From: Bacteroidota bacterium
GTDB taxonomy: Bacteria > Bacteroidota > Bacteroidia > Chitinophagales > Chitinophagaceae
Assembly: GCA_023392185.1 (NCBI GenBank)
Contig: JAEVZP010000114.1
Coordinates: forward strand, 1-14,384
DNA length: 14,384 bases
Direction: 5' to 3'
Positions 6,929-13,734 of this stretch are shown piece after piece (position 1 is the stretch's first letter; each line of letters begins with the position of its first letter). Made by a program: the position numbers and the translations under genes. The notes under the pieces were generated by a model, which saw only the letters and a program-made list of their open reading frames with translations, was not told the origin of the DNA and did no database searches.

Positions 6929-7663
6929 TTATTTCAGCGCATACTCCAGCCGGACGGTAACCGTTGCGGTTTTGGATTTGCTGGCCGTATTGAAAGTGCC
7001 GCCATAGGTAAAGTCTTCGTTGGAATTGCGGCCCGTGATCTGGAAAACGCCCATGCTGGCTTTGCGCAGCTCGCCGAGGCGGCTGTGACCCGCTTTGGCG
7101 ATGGTCTCGGCGCGGCGTCGGGCATCTTCCCCGGCTTCCTGCAAGAGTTTGATCTTCACGTCTTTCAGCTTTGTGTAGTAATACTGTGGCTCGTCGGAGT
7201 TGAGTTCCACACCAGCTTCCAACAATCCGGTCACTTCGCGGGAGATGATTTCCACTTTTTCGATTTCGGCAGATTCTACCCGCACGCGCTGGCTGAGCTG
7301 GAAACCATTGAAAATCGAAGAAGTCCGGTTGCCGCGGTCGTCATAGGTTTCGCTGTATTGCCGGAAAATGGTGATGGAAGAAAAGACCATTTCTTTTTCG
7401 CTGATGCCTTTACTGCGCAGGTAATCCCGCACCCGCGTTTCGTCCTGCTTGAGCATCGCGTAAGCTTCTTTCAGGTCCATCGACGTGCGCATATACGAGC
7501 CGGTCCAGACAATCAGATCGGCTTCAAAATTATATTCTGCCGATCCGGTTACCGGAAGGGTATTGCGGGCTTTGAACTTGTAGTTGTAGCCGGAGGTCAG
7601 TACAATCGCGATGAGGACTGCTGCCAGAGCGGCAATCAGGGTTTTGAGTGGAAAGGAGCGCAT
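6929..7663 (-). CDS. SIMPL-domain (DUF541) membrane-anchored protein
   Basis: A 244-aa protein whose ATG is at 7663-7661. Residues about 7-24 are one hydrophobic segment (signal anchor), putting the rest in the periplasm. The SIMPL/DUF541 pattern follows: VTGSAEYNFEADLIVW (38-53), the helix with LKQDETRVRDYLRSKG (71-86), a mid-region ITIFRQYSETYDDRGN (97-112), FQLSQRVRVE (121-130), the helix AGEDARRRAETIAKAG (177-192), and the closing strand ATVTVRLEYALK (233-244). Proteins of this family (such as BP26 of Brucella and YggE of E. coli) are envelope proteins linked to oxidative stress, with no known catalysis. It lies between the AI-2E transporter gene (63 nt upstream) and the small exported protein (33 nt downstream), a probable three-gene operon. 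Confidence 0.88.
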   Translation of the reverse strand: MRSFPLKTLIAALAAVLIAIVLTSGYNYKFKARNTLPVTGSAEYNFEADLIVWTGSYMRTSMDLKEAYAMLKQDETRVRDYLRSKGISEKEMVFSSITIFRQYSETYDDRGNRTSSIFNGFQLSQRVRVESAEIEKVEIISREVTGLLEAGVELNSDEPQYYYTKLKDVKIKLLQEAGEDARRRAETIAKAGHSRLGELRKASMGVFQITGRNSNEDFTYGGTFNTASKSKTATVTVRLEYALK

Positions 7664-7726
7664 GGAAGGGCGAAACGGTTTCTTTTCAAAGATATTGTAC
7701 GCAACTTTTTACCTGCTGCCGGCTTT

Positions 7727-8785
7727 TCAGGTCACGTCTGTGTGGGGCAGCAATTCAGCCGAAGGGCGCTGCGAGAATTCGATCCGGTATACTTTGATGA
7801 GGAGCAGCAGGTAGGAAAGCAGCAGCGGACCGAAGATGAAGCCCATAAATCCGAAAAGGGGCACACCGGCAAAAAGGCCCAGCACGGTAATGATCGGATG
7901 CACATCGCCCAGTTTTTTGAGCAGTGTGAAGCGCAGGACATTGTCCACATTGGTAATGATGAGGACGGAATACAGCAGCAGGCCGGTGCCGGCCGCCCCA
8001 TGGCCGGTTGCGTAGAGATAGACCACCAGCGGAGCCCAGATGATGGCAGTGCCTACAACCGGCAACAGCGAAAACACACCGGTAACCACCGCCCAGACGA
8101 TCCACTCTTCAATATCGAACATCCAGTAACCCAGCGCTGCGGCTAAGGCCTGAATGAGCGCCAGCACCGGCAGGCCTACGGCGTTGGATACCACCATAAC
8201 GCGGGTTTCCTTCCACAGCATGTCGATATTGTGGTCTTTCAGCGAAAGGAATCGCTGGATTTCCCGCTCCATGATGCGGCCGTCCATCAACATAAAATAC
8301 AACAGAAAAAAGGCCAGTACAATATTGGTGGCCATATTGGCCGCCGAGCCGAGAAAGCCGGGGAGGGCGGCTGCCAGCTTCTCGCCCGCCTGCTGGATCT
8401 GCTGATCGGTCACAGCCATATTAAGGGCTGGAAAAGCAACCTTCAAACGCCCAACGAGTTCTTTGACCGATCCGGACATATCGCGCGACTGATCCAGCAG
8501 CAGGGATATTTTGGGAGAAAGCAGGTACCACAGGCCATAGAGCGGCAGCAGAATTAGTATGATGGCCGCCACGATGAAGACCGTGGCGATGACCCACTTT
8601 TTGTGGCCTTTTACGACGGTGAGGTGATAGTAGGGTTCGCGCAGCAGCACGTACAGCATAAAGGCCCCAAGCACTCCCGGGAAAAAGATAAAAAGCTCTT
8701 TGCCGAGGATCCAGGTGAGCACCAGAATAATAAAGATCATGAAGATCTGCTTCAGTCTTACGGCAGGAATCAGGCTCTTTTGCAT
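7727..8785 (-). CDS. AI-2E family transporter
   Basis: The ATG at 8785-8783 gives 352 aa; an in-frame extension to 8890 adds 35 residues with no membrane character and reaches far into the divergent promoter region, so I reject it. There are about eight hydrophobic segments. A soluble stretch (about 90-140) after the third segment is typical of the family. The strongest signature is in the C-terminal third: TNVDNVLRFTLLKKLGDVHP (278-297), then GLFAGVPLFGFMGFIFGPLL (303-322), matching the conserved DN-LR, HP and FG-G-GP core of PF01594 proteins. Members have been reported as autoinducer-2 exporters or sodium/proton antiporters; which applies here is unknown. It is the first gene of the minus-strand operon and is divergent from the YtxH-like gene across 145 nt, which must hold both promoters; I found no clear consensus there. 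Confidence 0.9.
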   Translation of the reverse strand: MQKSLIPAVRLKQIFMIFIILVLTWILGKELFIFFPGVLGAFMLYVLLREPYYHLTVVKGHKKWVIATVFIVAAIILILLPLYGLWYLLSPKISLLLDQSRDMSGSVKELVGRLKVAFPALNMAVTDQQIQQAGEKLAAALPGFLGSAANMATNIVLAFFLLYFMLMDGRIMEREIQRFLSLKDHNIDMLWKETRVMVVSNAVGLPVLALIQALAAALGYWMFDIEEWIVWAVVTGVFSLLPVVGTAIIWAPLVVYLYATGHGAAGTGLLLYSVLIITNVDNVLRFTLLKKLGDVHPIITVLGLFAGVPLFGFMGFIFGPLLLSYLLLLIKVYRIEFSQRPSAELLPHTDVT

Positions 8786-8930
8786 ATTAAGAAGAAGCGG
8801 TCTAAAAATTCTGGCCAGCGGAATTTGGGTGCCCTGCCTTACCTTTAAAACCCTTACAAGTGGCACGGTATTTGTTCCCCGTGCAACCATATCAAGTTCC
8901 CTTTTCTCTCACGCTTTTACCTTTCCTTTT

Positions 8931-9137
8931 ATGGCACAAACAGGCAAAACAATAGCCACACTGCTGACCGGCATCGCAGTGGGCGCAGCTCTCGGGTATC
9001 TCCTCGCAACCGATTCGGAAGAAAGAAATGAAGAGCTTACTAAAATGAGGGATTACATGAATGATAAATATTATGACCTGAAAAGTCGCTTTTCAAAGCA
9101 AAGCGCCGACCTGGAAGAAGAAATTTACAACGCCTAA
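8931..9137 (+). CDS. YtxH-like small membrane-anchored protein
   Basis: A 68-aa protein from the ATG at 8931, the first plausible start after the divergent intergenic region. Residues 8-26 are a single glycine- and alanine-rich membrane helix (TIATLLTGIAVGAALGYLLA), followed by a charged helix rich in E, K and R (30-66). This is the layout of YtxH/DUF883-type proteins, and corresponds in position and plan to YqjD of enterobacteria, although there the membrane helix is C-terminal. It begins a tight three-gene unit: the next start is 12 nt after its stop. A role as a stationary-phase or envelope-stress membrane protein is inferred from analogues. Confidence 0.82.
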   Translation: MAQTGKTIATLLTGIAVGAALGYLLATDSEERNEELTKMRDYMNDKYYDLKSRFSKQSADLEEEIYNA

Positions 9138-9149
9138 CCCCCTACCACT

Positions 9150-9530
9150 GTGCGCAACCTTTTCAATGAGTGGAAAGAAAACGCGACCCGTTTTCTGGAA
9201 GTGCGGGGCAACCTGCTCAAGCTCACGCTGATCGAGCGGACTTCCAACGTCCTGAGCTTTCTGATCTATGTTTTCATCCTGATGTTTCTGGCCATTGCGG
9301 TCCTCATCTTCCTCGGCATTGCCCTGAAAGAACTCTTTACGCAATGGTTCGACTCCGCTGTCGGCGGTGCTTTTGCAACGCTGGGCTTCTACCTGCTCCT
9401 TGTTTTGATTGCATTCCTGATGCGCAAGTCGGTGCTCAGCTCCTTTGCCAGCATCTTCGTTCGCCTGCTGACCGCAGAAGACGAAGACGATGACCTGGCC
9501 CATGCACAGAAAATTCAGGTAAAGGACTAA
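9150..9530 (+). CDS. Phage-holin-superfamily (YqjE-like) membrane protein
   Basis: A 126-aa protein from a GTG at 9150, 12 nt after the YtxH-like stop; no closer ATG fits. An amphipathic helix (1-32) leads into two membrane helices at about 34-57 and 70-90 (LSFLIYVFILMFLAIAVL; ATLGFYLLLVLIAFLM). The C-terminus is strongly acidic (EDEDDD, 110-115). This matches the chromosomal, non-lytic holin-superfamily III proteins (PF07332) such as YqjE. No endolysin or other phage gene is nearby, so lysis is unlikely. Its acidic tail contrasts with the very basic tail of the next gene product, which would allow contact between the two; that is speculation. The next gene starts 36 nt downstream. Confidence 0.85.
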   Translation: MRNLFNEWKENATRFLEVRGNLLKLTLIERTSNVLSFLIYVFILMFLAIAVLIFLGIALKELFTQWFDSAVGGAFATLGFYLLLVLIAFLMRKSVLSSFASIFVRLLTAEDEDDDLAHAQKIQVKD

Positions 9531-9566
9531 GCATTCTTAATACACGCTTCAAACCCGGACCCAGCC

Positions 9567-10076
9567 GTGAAACTTTATAAAAGACAGCTTAAAAGCATCG
9601 AAGACCTTAAGAGGGAAAAAGTGCTGCTCGAATACGTCAAAGGCGAGAGTGATGCAGCCGACCTGTTCTCTATGGAAGGGCTCAAACGCAGCAGTAAATC
9701 ACAGAAAACAAAACTCTCTGCTACCGAAACGCCTTCTAACCGCCTGGCCAGCCTGGCTATGGAGGTCCTCGGCCTGGGCTCCGGCACCAGCGCTTATGAA
9801 AGCATGCTGCCTTTTGTAGAGAACAATAAGGCGACCATCCGGCTGGCCAAAACCTTTTTGCCTAAAAGGCAGATTAAGAAGGTTTTTTGGGAAATCATCT
9901 CCGGCTACCTGAAGTGGCGCGCAGTGGAAGGCGGGGTATGGCTTATCAAAAAAGGCGTTCAGCGCTACAAAGAGAAAAAACGCTTTGAGGAGGCAGCTGT
10001 TTATTACGATCCCCGCCACAAACGGCCCCGCGTGGTGGTGAAAAAGAAAAGAAAGAAATTCCTTGGTATTTTCTAA
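9567..10076 (+). CDS. Basic protein of unknown function, third gene of the YtxH/holin unit
   Basis: A 169-aa protein from a GTG at 9567. It is rich in lysine and arginine. Residues 1-50 are a charged helix; 55-75 are small and glycine-rich (LAMEVLGLGSGTSAYESMLP, 63-82); 101-126 contain a short hydrophobic stretch (VFWEIISGYLKWR; EGGVWLIKKGV) that may lie on the membrane. The tail KKKRKKFLG (159-167) is a basic patch. I recognise no named domain. Position after YtxH-like and holin-like genes parallels YqjK, the third and also basic gene of the enterobacterial set, but I see no sequence proof of homology. A near-ideal terminator begins 11 nt after the stop, so the unit ends here. Confidence 0.75.
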   Translation: MKLYKRQLKSIEDLKREKVLLEYVKGESDAADLFSMEGLKRSSKSQKTKLSATETPSNRLASLAMEVLGLGSGTSAYESMLPFVENNKATIRLAKTFLPKRQIKKVFWEIISGYLKWRAVEGGVWLIKKGVQRYKEKKRFEEAAVYYDPRHKRPRVVVKKKRKKFLGIF

Positions 10077-10086
10077 GGCCCCAAAC

Positions 10087-10128
10087 AAGCAGAAGCCGCT
10101 TTCCGGAAGGAAAGCGGCTTCTGCTTTT
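10087..10128 (+). terminator. Strong rho-independent terminator of the YtxH/holin operon
   Basis: A perfect 18-bp stem, AAGCAGAAGCCGCTTTCC (10087-10104) against 10109-10126, with a GGAA tetraloop and a closing TTTT. The apex contains the palindrome TTCCGGAA (10101-10108). The remaining 10129-10300 shows no gene; it holds another TTCCGGAA and an imperfect inverted repeat, CGGAAACAG with CTGTTTTTCCG. Confidence 0.93.
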
Positions 10129-10300
10129 CAAGGTCAGGGTTAGGAATTCCGGCTCACTGGCCTCAGGCGCGACAGAGCGACCCCTATTTCTACTGAAAGG
10201 CTATCTGCTGAAATGTATGTGTTGTCTCTTTTTTCCGGAAACAGACGTTCAAACAAGGCTGTTTTTCCGAAAACATTGCTCTGGAAATGCGCACCCGGAT

Positions 10301-10318
10301 AAAAAGCGTAGCCTACGC
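10301..10318 (-). terminator. Possible minus-strand terminator at the universal stress protein stop
   Basis: Read on the minus strand, GCGTA, loop GGC, TACGC, then five T. The stop codon of the stress protein lies within the hairpin. The stem is only 5 bp, so the call is tentative, but the T-run is in the right place. Confidence 0.4.
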
Positions 10319-11128
10319 GCCGGCAGGCGGCAGGTGCAGCGCCAGCAGCGGCACGCTGCTGTGACCAGCCAGGGCCAAGGTATGGCTTTTGTGAAACAGC
10401 CCGGCCCAGAAACCGTATTCCCCCGGCACTACGGCCAGCCAGTCGGCAGGATGCTCCACTACAAAACGCGCCAGAATTGTATCTACGGCTTCATTGCCAC
10501 CAGCTTCATGGAAAGTGGCTCCCAGTGGCGTCAGCGCCGACAGAATTGCGGGCGACAAAGGCCCTTCGGAGTTCACGGTTACCACATCGAGTGAAGCGCC
10601 GGTGAGCGACAGCACTGACTGTAAGGGTGCCAGCGGAAATACATCCGGTGTCTGATCAGATCGCAGGGCCAGCACCATGCGTTGGATCGGCTTGTATTCA
10701 TAGCCCCGTTGCACGGCCAGCACGTTGTGGCTCGAATCGCGCAGGATGTCCAGCCCGCGGTGGTCTTCCCACCAGTCGTTCATCGTGGCCGGATCAACAC
10801 CCAGGATAACGAGACTGTTGGCGGTGTGGCCGTCTCCATCGAGCACCGCTTCGGGTCCCATCAGGGCCAGCCGGGTCGTGGTAGGCACCTGCGGAAAGCG
10901 CGCTGCATATTCCTCCAGGAGTTTTTGCAGGCTGTCCGCCGCGATGCGCTGCGCATCTTCTATGGGCAGGAAAGTACCGGAAAAAGCATCCGGTGTGTAT
11001 AGCAGCGGCACGTCGTAGATGTGAATCAGAGCAACGGGGAGCCGCTTCTCGATGGCTAAGGCATAGCCATATTCGAGGGCAGTTCGGGACTCGGGCGTGA
11101 AATCGGCAAGAATGACAATGCTGTCCAT
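10313..11128 (-). CDS. Tandem-domain universal stress protein (UspA family)
   Basis: The ATG at 11128-11126 gives 271 aa and begins with the family's first strand (MDSIVILADFTPESRTAL). The open frame to 11302 would extend into the sugar transferase gene and is rejected. Domain 1 spans about 1-141 and domain 2 about 147-267, the usual Bacteroidota two-domain length. The ATP-binding signature G-2X-G-9X-G-S/T is not preserved in either half: domain 1 has LGVDPATMNDWWEDHRGL (109-126), domain 2 GLFHKSHTLALAGHSSVPLL (243-262). This suggests a member that does not bind ATP in the standard way. It starts 59 nt after the sugar transferase stop on the same strand, so it may be read from the polysaccharide transcript; a direct role in polysaccharide synthesis is not implied. 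Confidence 0.87.
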   Translation of the reverse strand: MDSIVILADFTPESRTALEYGYALAIEKRLPVALIHIYDVPLLYTPDAFSGTFLPIEDAQRIAADSLQKLLEEYAARFPQVPTTTRLALMGPEAVLDGDGHTANSLVILGVDPATMNDWWEDHRGLDILRDSSHNVLAVQRGYEYKPIQRMVLALRSDQTPDVFPLAPLQSVLSLTGASLDVVTVNSEGPLSPAILSALTPLGATFHEAGGNEAVDTILARFVVEHPADWLAVVPGEYGFWAGLFHKSHTLALAGHSSVPLLALHLPPAGA

Positions 11129-11187
11129 AGGCGGAGTGTTGACCGCCGGAAAGTTAGGAAACGCGGGCCTATGAAGCGCCTGTTTTG

Positions 11188-11940
11188 CTAAGCTTCTTTT
11201 TTGCCAGCCGGCACCAACCGGGCCAGCACTTGCAGAAAGGTGCGGAACAGGATATACAAATCCAGGCCGATGCTCCGGTGTTGCAGGTAATAAATATCCC
11301 ACTGAATCCGCTTGCGCAGCTCCCGGTCATTGGTAATCTCGCCAATAAAGCCGTTGATCTGAGCCATGCCGGTCATGCCGGGCGTAGCCTCGTGGCGCAG
11401 GTGATAGAAAGGAATTTGATCCGCATAATAACGGGTATGAAACAGCATGTGCGGGCGGGGACCGATAAGGCTCATATCGCCCAGGAAGATATTCAGCAGT
11501 TGCGGCAACTCGTCGAGGTGCGAGGCACGCAGGAAACGACCCACGCGGGTGATGCGGCTGTCATTGGCAGTAGCCTGCTTGGTATGCGCTTCGTCATTGA
11601 CGCGCATCGTCCGGAATTTGAGGCAGTGGAAGGTCTCTCCATGCAGGCCGGTGCGGGGCTGCACAAAGAAAACCGGTCCTCTCGAAGAAAGCTTTACCAG
11701 CAGGGCCAGAATGGGGAACAGCCAGCTTGTGAGCAGGAGCAGCACAATGGAAAACGCGAGGTCCATCCCGCGCTTGGCGGTCAGGTAGGCCCCGGAAGGC
11801 TGATGTGCAATATAAAGCTGGTTCATGTGCCGGAACATCTTCCGGATCTCGGCCATCTCCGAATTTCCCTCCTGAACGGTGGGCCGTGCCTTGGATTTAG
11901 ACCGGATCGAAGGTGTGCTGAGCACCATTGTTGACATCAT
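11188..11940 (-). CDS. Undecaprenyl-phosphate sugar phosphotransferase (PF02397)
   Basis: The start is ATG at 11940-11938 (a second ATG follows at once), giving 250 aa; the frame to 12015 runs back through a hairpin leader and is rejected. After an N-terminal region of about 50 residues without membrane helices come KRGMDLAFS (56-64), one re-entrant membrane helix (61-83), SRGPVFFVQPRTG (86-98), KFRTM (108-112), the catalytic Asp-Glu pair in HLDELPQLLNIF (141-152), and GDMSLIGPRPHM (154-165). These are the hallmarks of monotopic phosphoglycosyl transferases, which load the first sugar phosphate onto undecaprenyl phosphate at the inner membrane and so start a glycan repeat unit. It lacks the four-helix N-terminal domain of WbaP/WcaJ, so it is a short form with an unusual cytoplasmic tail. 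Neighbouring ligase and flippase genes support a role in surface polysaccharide. Confidence 0.93.
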   Translation of the reverse strand: MMSTMVLSTPSIRSKSKARPTVQEGNSEMAEIRKMFRHMNQLYIAHQPSGAYLTAKRGMDLAFSIVLLLLTSWLFPILALLVKLSSRGPVFFVQPRTGLHGETFHCLKFRTMRVNDEAHTKQATANDSRITRVGRFLRASHLDELPQLLNIFLGDMSLIGPRPHMLFHTRYYADQIPFYHLRHEATPGMTGMAQINGFIGEITNDRELRKRIQWDIYYLQHRSIGLDLYILFRTFLQVLARLVPAGKKEA

Positions 11941-11958
11941 ACCTGTATAACGCGTTTC

Positions 11959-11989
11959 AAAGCGGCTTCCCCTAATGGGCAACCGCTTT
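11959..11989 (-). promoter_or_regulatory. Leader hairpin before the sugar transferase start
   Basis: On the minus-strand RNA, AAAGCGG pairs with CCGCTTT (11983-11989 with 11959-11965), then a G-U, a U-A, one mismatch and three G-C pairs extend the stem, with a 5-nt loop. The G-U pair forms only in the minus-strand RNA. It ends 18 nt before the ATG. T-rich DNA follows it only in the plus direction, where no gene needs a terminator, so I read it as a 5' leader structure. Confidence 0.5.
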
Positions 11990-12012
11990 TTTCTATTTTT
12001 TATTTTCGGGCG

Positions 12013-12044
12013 CAAAATTGAAGGAAAATTTGCAAGCAGGCAAA
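12013..12044 (-). promoter_or_regulatory. Candidate Bacteroidota-type promoter with internal inverted repeat
   Basis: On the minus strand, TTTG (12044-12041) lies exactly 20 nt before CAATTTTG (12020-12013), seven of eight positions of the Bacteroidota -7 box TAnnTTTG. It would give a leader of roughly 65 nt for the sugar transferase. Overlapping it (12021-12050), AATTTGC (12027-12033) pairs with GCAAATT (12040-12046) and AAGG with CCTT, an operator-like inverted repeat between the two boxes. Confidence 0.42.
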
Positions 12045-12104
12045 TTCCTTACAACCACCCGGCAGGCCGAAGACTTTTAAATTTGTTTAAAAATCAGCCC
12101 TTAT

Positions 12105-12310
12105 TTAGCGCCTATCCTAAAAGTAAAGGATTGTGAAGGAAGCTGGTTGACTTACGGTTCTTTTAGCTGCGCTGCTACTTCGTGGTGTCTGGGCGGAACA
12201 GCCTGTTCCGCTGGAAAGCGGGAGGGTCTCACAATATTCCAGGATCCCGTTCCGCCCAGACAAAAGACAGGGACCTTACGGTATCATCCGAGCCCTTGGA
12301 TAGGCGCTAA
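12105..12310. mobile_element. MITE-like element with 13-bp terminal inverted repeats
   Basis: TTAGCGCCTATCC (12105-12117) is the exact reverse complement of 12298-12310. Inside, TGTCTGGGCGGAAC (12186-12199) is the exact reverse complement of 12249-12262, and CGGAACAG-C-CTGTTCCG (12194-12210) is a further palindrome sharing the left arm, so alternative folds compete. No transposase frame fits in 206 bp, and I find no clear target duplication at the outer ends. The right end encodes the last residues and stop of the O-antigen ligase. The 335-nt gap 11941-12275 holds this element plus the promoter and leader of the sugar transferase. Confidence 0.5.
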
Positions 12311-13616
12311 GGCTGCCAGAACGCCGCTCGCTATACAGGCCGGAAACAAAAACGCTATATACAAGGGTGTAGAAAACGGTACCTGCCTGCGTTTCAAAGA
12401 CCGCTTCCTGCATCATAAAAGCCACAGATAACGCGGCAAAAAAGAAAAGAAACGGCCGCCGGGAGAATTGCCGGATGCCAAGGCGCAGCAGCGTGCCGGC
12501 CATTGCAATCGCGAGCAGCAGGCCCGGCAGCCCGGTAGCCAGCGCCGTATGCAGGAATGTGTTGTGGAGATTGATGTTATAAAAGGCGCTTCGCTCCGGA
12601 TGGTCTTTTTCCATGTTGGGAATGCCCAGGTCTCGGATGCTTTGGTTGATTGCTTCTTTGGCATCTCCCACGCCCGTGCCCAGCAGCAATGTCTGCGGCG
12701 AAGCGCCCATATTCTCCAGGCCAATGCGCCATAGGAAAAGCCGCACATTCATATTGCTAAAGGTGTTTTCTTCACCTTTGTAGCGTTTCAGAAAAGACAA
12801 TTCCGGCCGGCTTTCGCCCAACTCCCGGAAGCGCGCCTGAATGGCCGGTTGCCGGGCTGCTACCCCGAGCGCCAAGGCTACGGCACCAACGAAAGCCCAA
12901 GTCAGGATTTTTTGCGGAAGAGGCATTTTCCTCCCAAAACTCCGTATCAGAATGACCGGCAACACGGCAACCATAAAAAGCAGCAGGAGCGTGCGGGCGG
13001 CCAGCATCAGGAAAAATGCCAGGAGCAGCAGCAAGGCTCCTCCCCGCAAAAACATGGCAGCAGTACCCCTCCGGCCCCGCAGTTTTAAAGGCTCCAGGAG
13101 CAGAAATAAAATAGCCGTTACCGCGTACCAAGCCATATAAACGGCATTGGCGCTGAGGCCGGCTACCAACCGGTGGTAAAACAGCCCCTGCACGTCGCCA
13201 TCCACCCGGTAGTGGCTGTAGGACGTCCACATGCAATAAGCGCCCACCGCTGCAACACCGAGGGTTAGAAAGGTCATTACCCTTCGCCTTGACGGCTCTT
13301 CATAAAGATCACTGCAACCAATCGCCAAGGGCAACAGCAGTAAAGGAAGCTTGGTGCTGAGGATATGCGACGTCTCGGTACCGTTGTGGCTCCAGAGGGC
13401 ACTTGCCAGCGTCCATCCATATAAGGCCAGGGGCAGCCAGAGCAGCTTTCGGTGTCTTAAATTCCGGAAAAGGATCTTACCACACAGCAACACAGCTGTT
13501 GCTACAACCCCGATTACCCCTACCGAGCCGAAGGTAAACGGCAAAGGGATCGCCAGGGCGAGCAGACAAGCGGCCAGAAGCGGAAGCGTACGCCGATAAC
13601 CAGACGGTTCGGTCAT
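12276..13616 (-). CDS. O-antigen ligase / Wzy-type polysaccharide protein
   Basis: A 446-aa protein whose ATG is at 13616-13614. It has ten or more hydrophobic segments with a soluble loop at about 253-350, as in the Wzy_C/O-antigen ligase family (PF04932). The conserved features of that loop and its end are visible: MNVRLFLWRIGLENM (289-303), LGTGVGDAKEAI (312-323) and NLHNTFLHTALATGLPG (349-365), which contain the arginine and the histidine typical of ligases and polymerases. A late QAGTVFY (410-416) also fits. The family joins or polymerises undecaprenyl-linked glycans on the periplasmic face; ligase and polymerase cannot be told apart by eye. The last residues (LSAYP onward, 437-446) come from the right end of the MITE-like element, so the tail is probably not native. 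The flippase gene is divergent across 118 nt. Confidence 0.87.
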   Translation of the reverse strand: MTEPSGYRRTLPLLAACLLALAIPLPFTFGSVGVIGVVATAVLLCGKILFRNLRHRKLLWLPLALYGWTLASALWSHNGTETSHILSTKLPLLLLPLAIGCSDLYEEPSRRRVMTFLTLGVAAVGAYCMWTSYSHYRVDGDVQGLFYHRLVAGLSANAVYMAWYAVTAILFLLLEPLKLRGRRGTAAMFLRGGALLLLLAFFLMLAARTLLLLFMVAVLPVILIRSFGRKMPLPQKILTWAFVGAVALALGVAARQPAIQARFRELGESRPELSFLKRYKGEENTFSNMNVRLFLWRIGLENMGASPQTLLLGTGVGDAKEAINQSIRDLGIPNMEKDHPERSAFYNINLHNTFLHTALATGLPGLLLAIAMAGTLLRLGIRQFSRRPFLFFFAALSVAFMMQEAVFETQAGTVFYTLVYSVFVSGLYSERRSGSLSAYPRARMIP

Positions 13617-13661
13617 GCGCTAAAGATAGCAGTAGAAACGGATTTGGGCCCGGCACCCCGG

Positions 13662-13686
13662 CCAACGCCGTACAAGGGAGCGTTGG
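13662..13686. promoter_or_regulatory. Inverted repeat in the ligase/flippase divergent region
   Basis: CCAACGC (13662-13668) and GCGTTGG (13680-13686) are exact reverse complements 11 nt apart, centrally placed in the 118 nt between the divergent starts. It could be an operator controlling both. Chance occurrence of a 7-bp repeat is not negligible. Confidence 0.3.
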
Positions 13687-13734
13687 ACTCTATTGCCCTT
13701 AGTACCTTGCGGCCTCTTAAAAAAAGCGCGCGGC

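Noticed and set aside
6890..8146. Plus-strand open frame of 418 aa
   Set aside because: It lies opposite the SIMPL and AI-2E transporter genes, whose motifs are unmistakable, and spans the gap between them; its composition (His, Phe, Gln rich) is that of a shadow.
9150..9530. Prophage holin
   Set aside because: No endolysin, structural or integrase gene is nearby; the context matches chromosomal YqjE-like proteins.
11185..11934. Plus-strand open frame of 249 aa
   Set aside because: Antisense to the phosphoglycosyl transferase, which has complete catalytic motifs.
11959..12000. Plus-strand rho-independent terminator
   Set aside because: A hairpin followed by T-rich DNA exists, but no plus-strand gene ends upstream and the stem pairs better in the minus-strand RNA.
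12091..12297. AGCCCTT (12096-12102 and 12291-12297) as a target-site duplication of the MITE-like element
   Set aside because: The right copy lies inside the terminal repeat rather than outside it, so it cannot be a duplication flanking the element.
12147..12431. Plus-strand 94-aa frame across the MITE-like element
   Set aside because: It crosses the element into the ligase gene on the opposite strand and has no family features.
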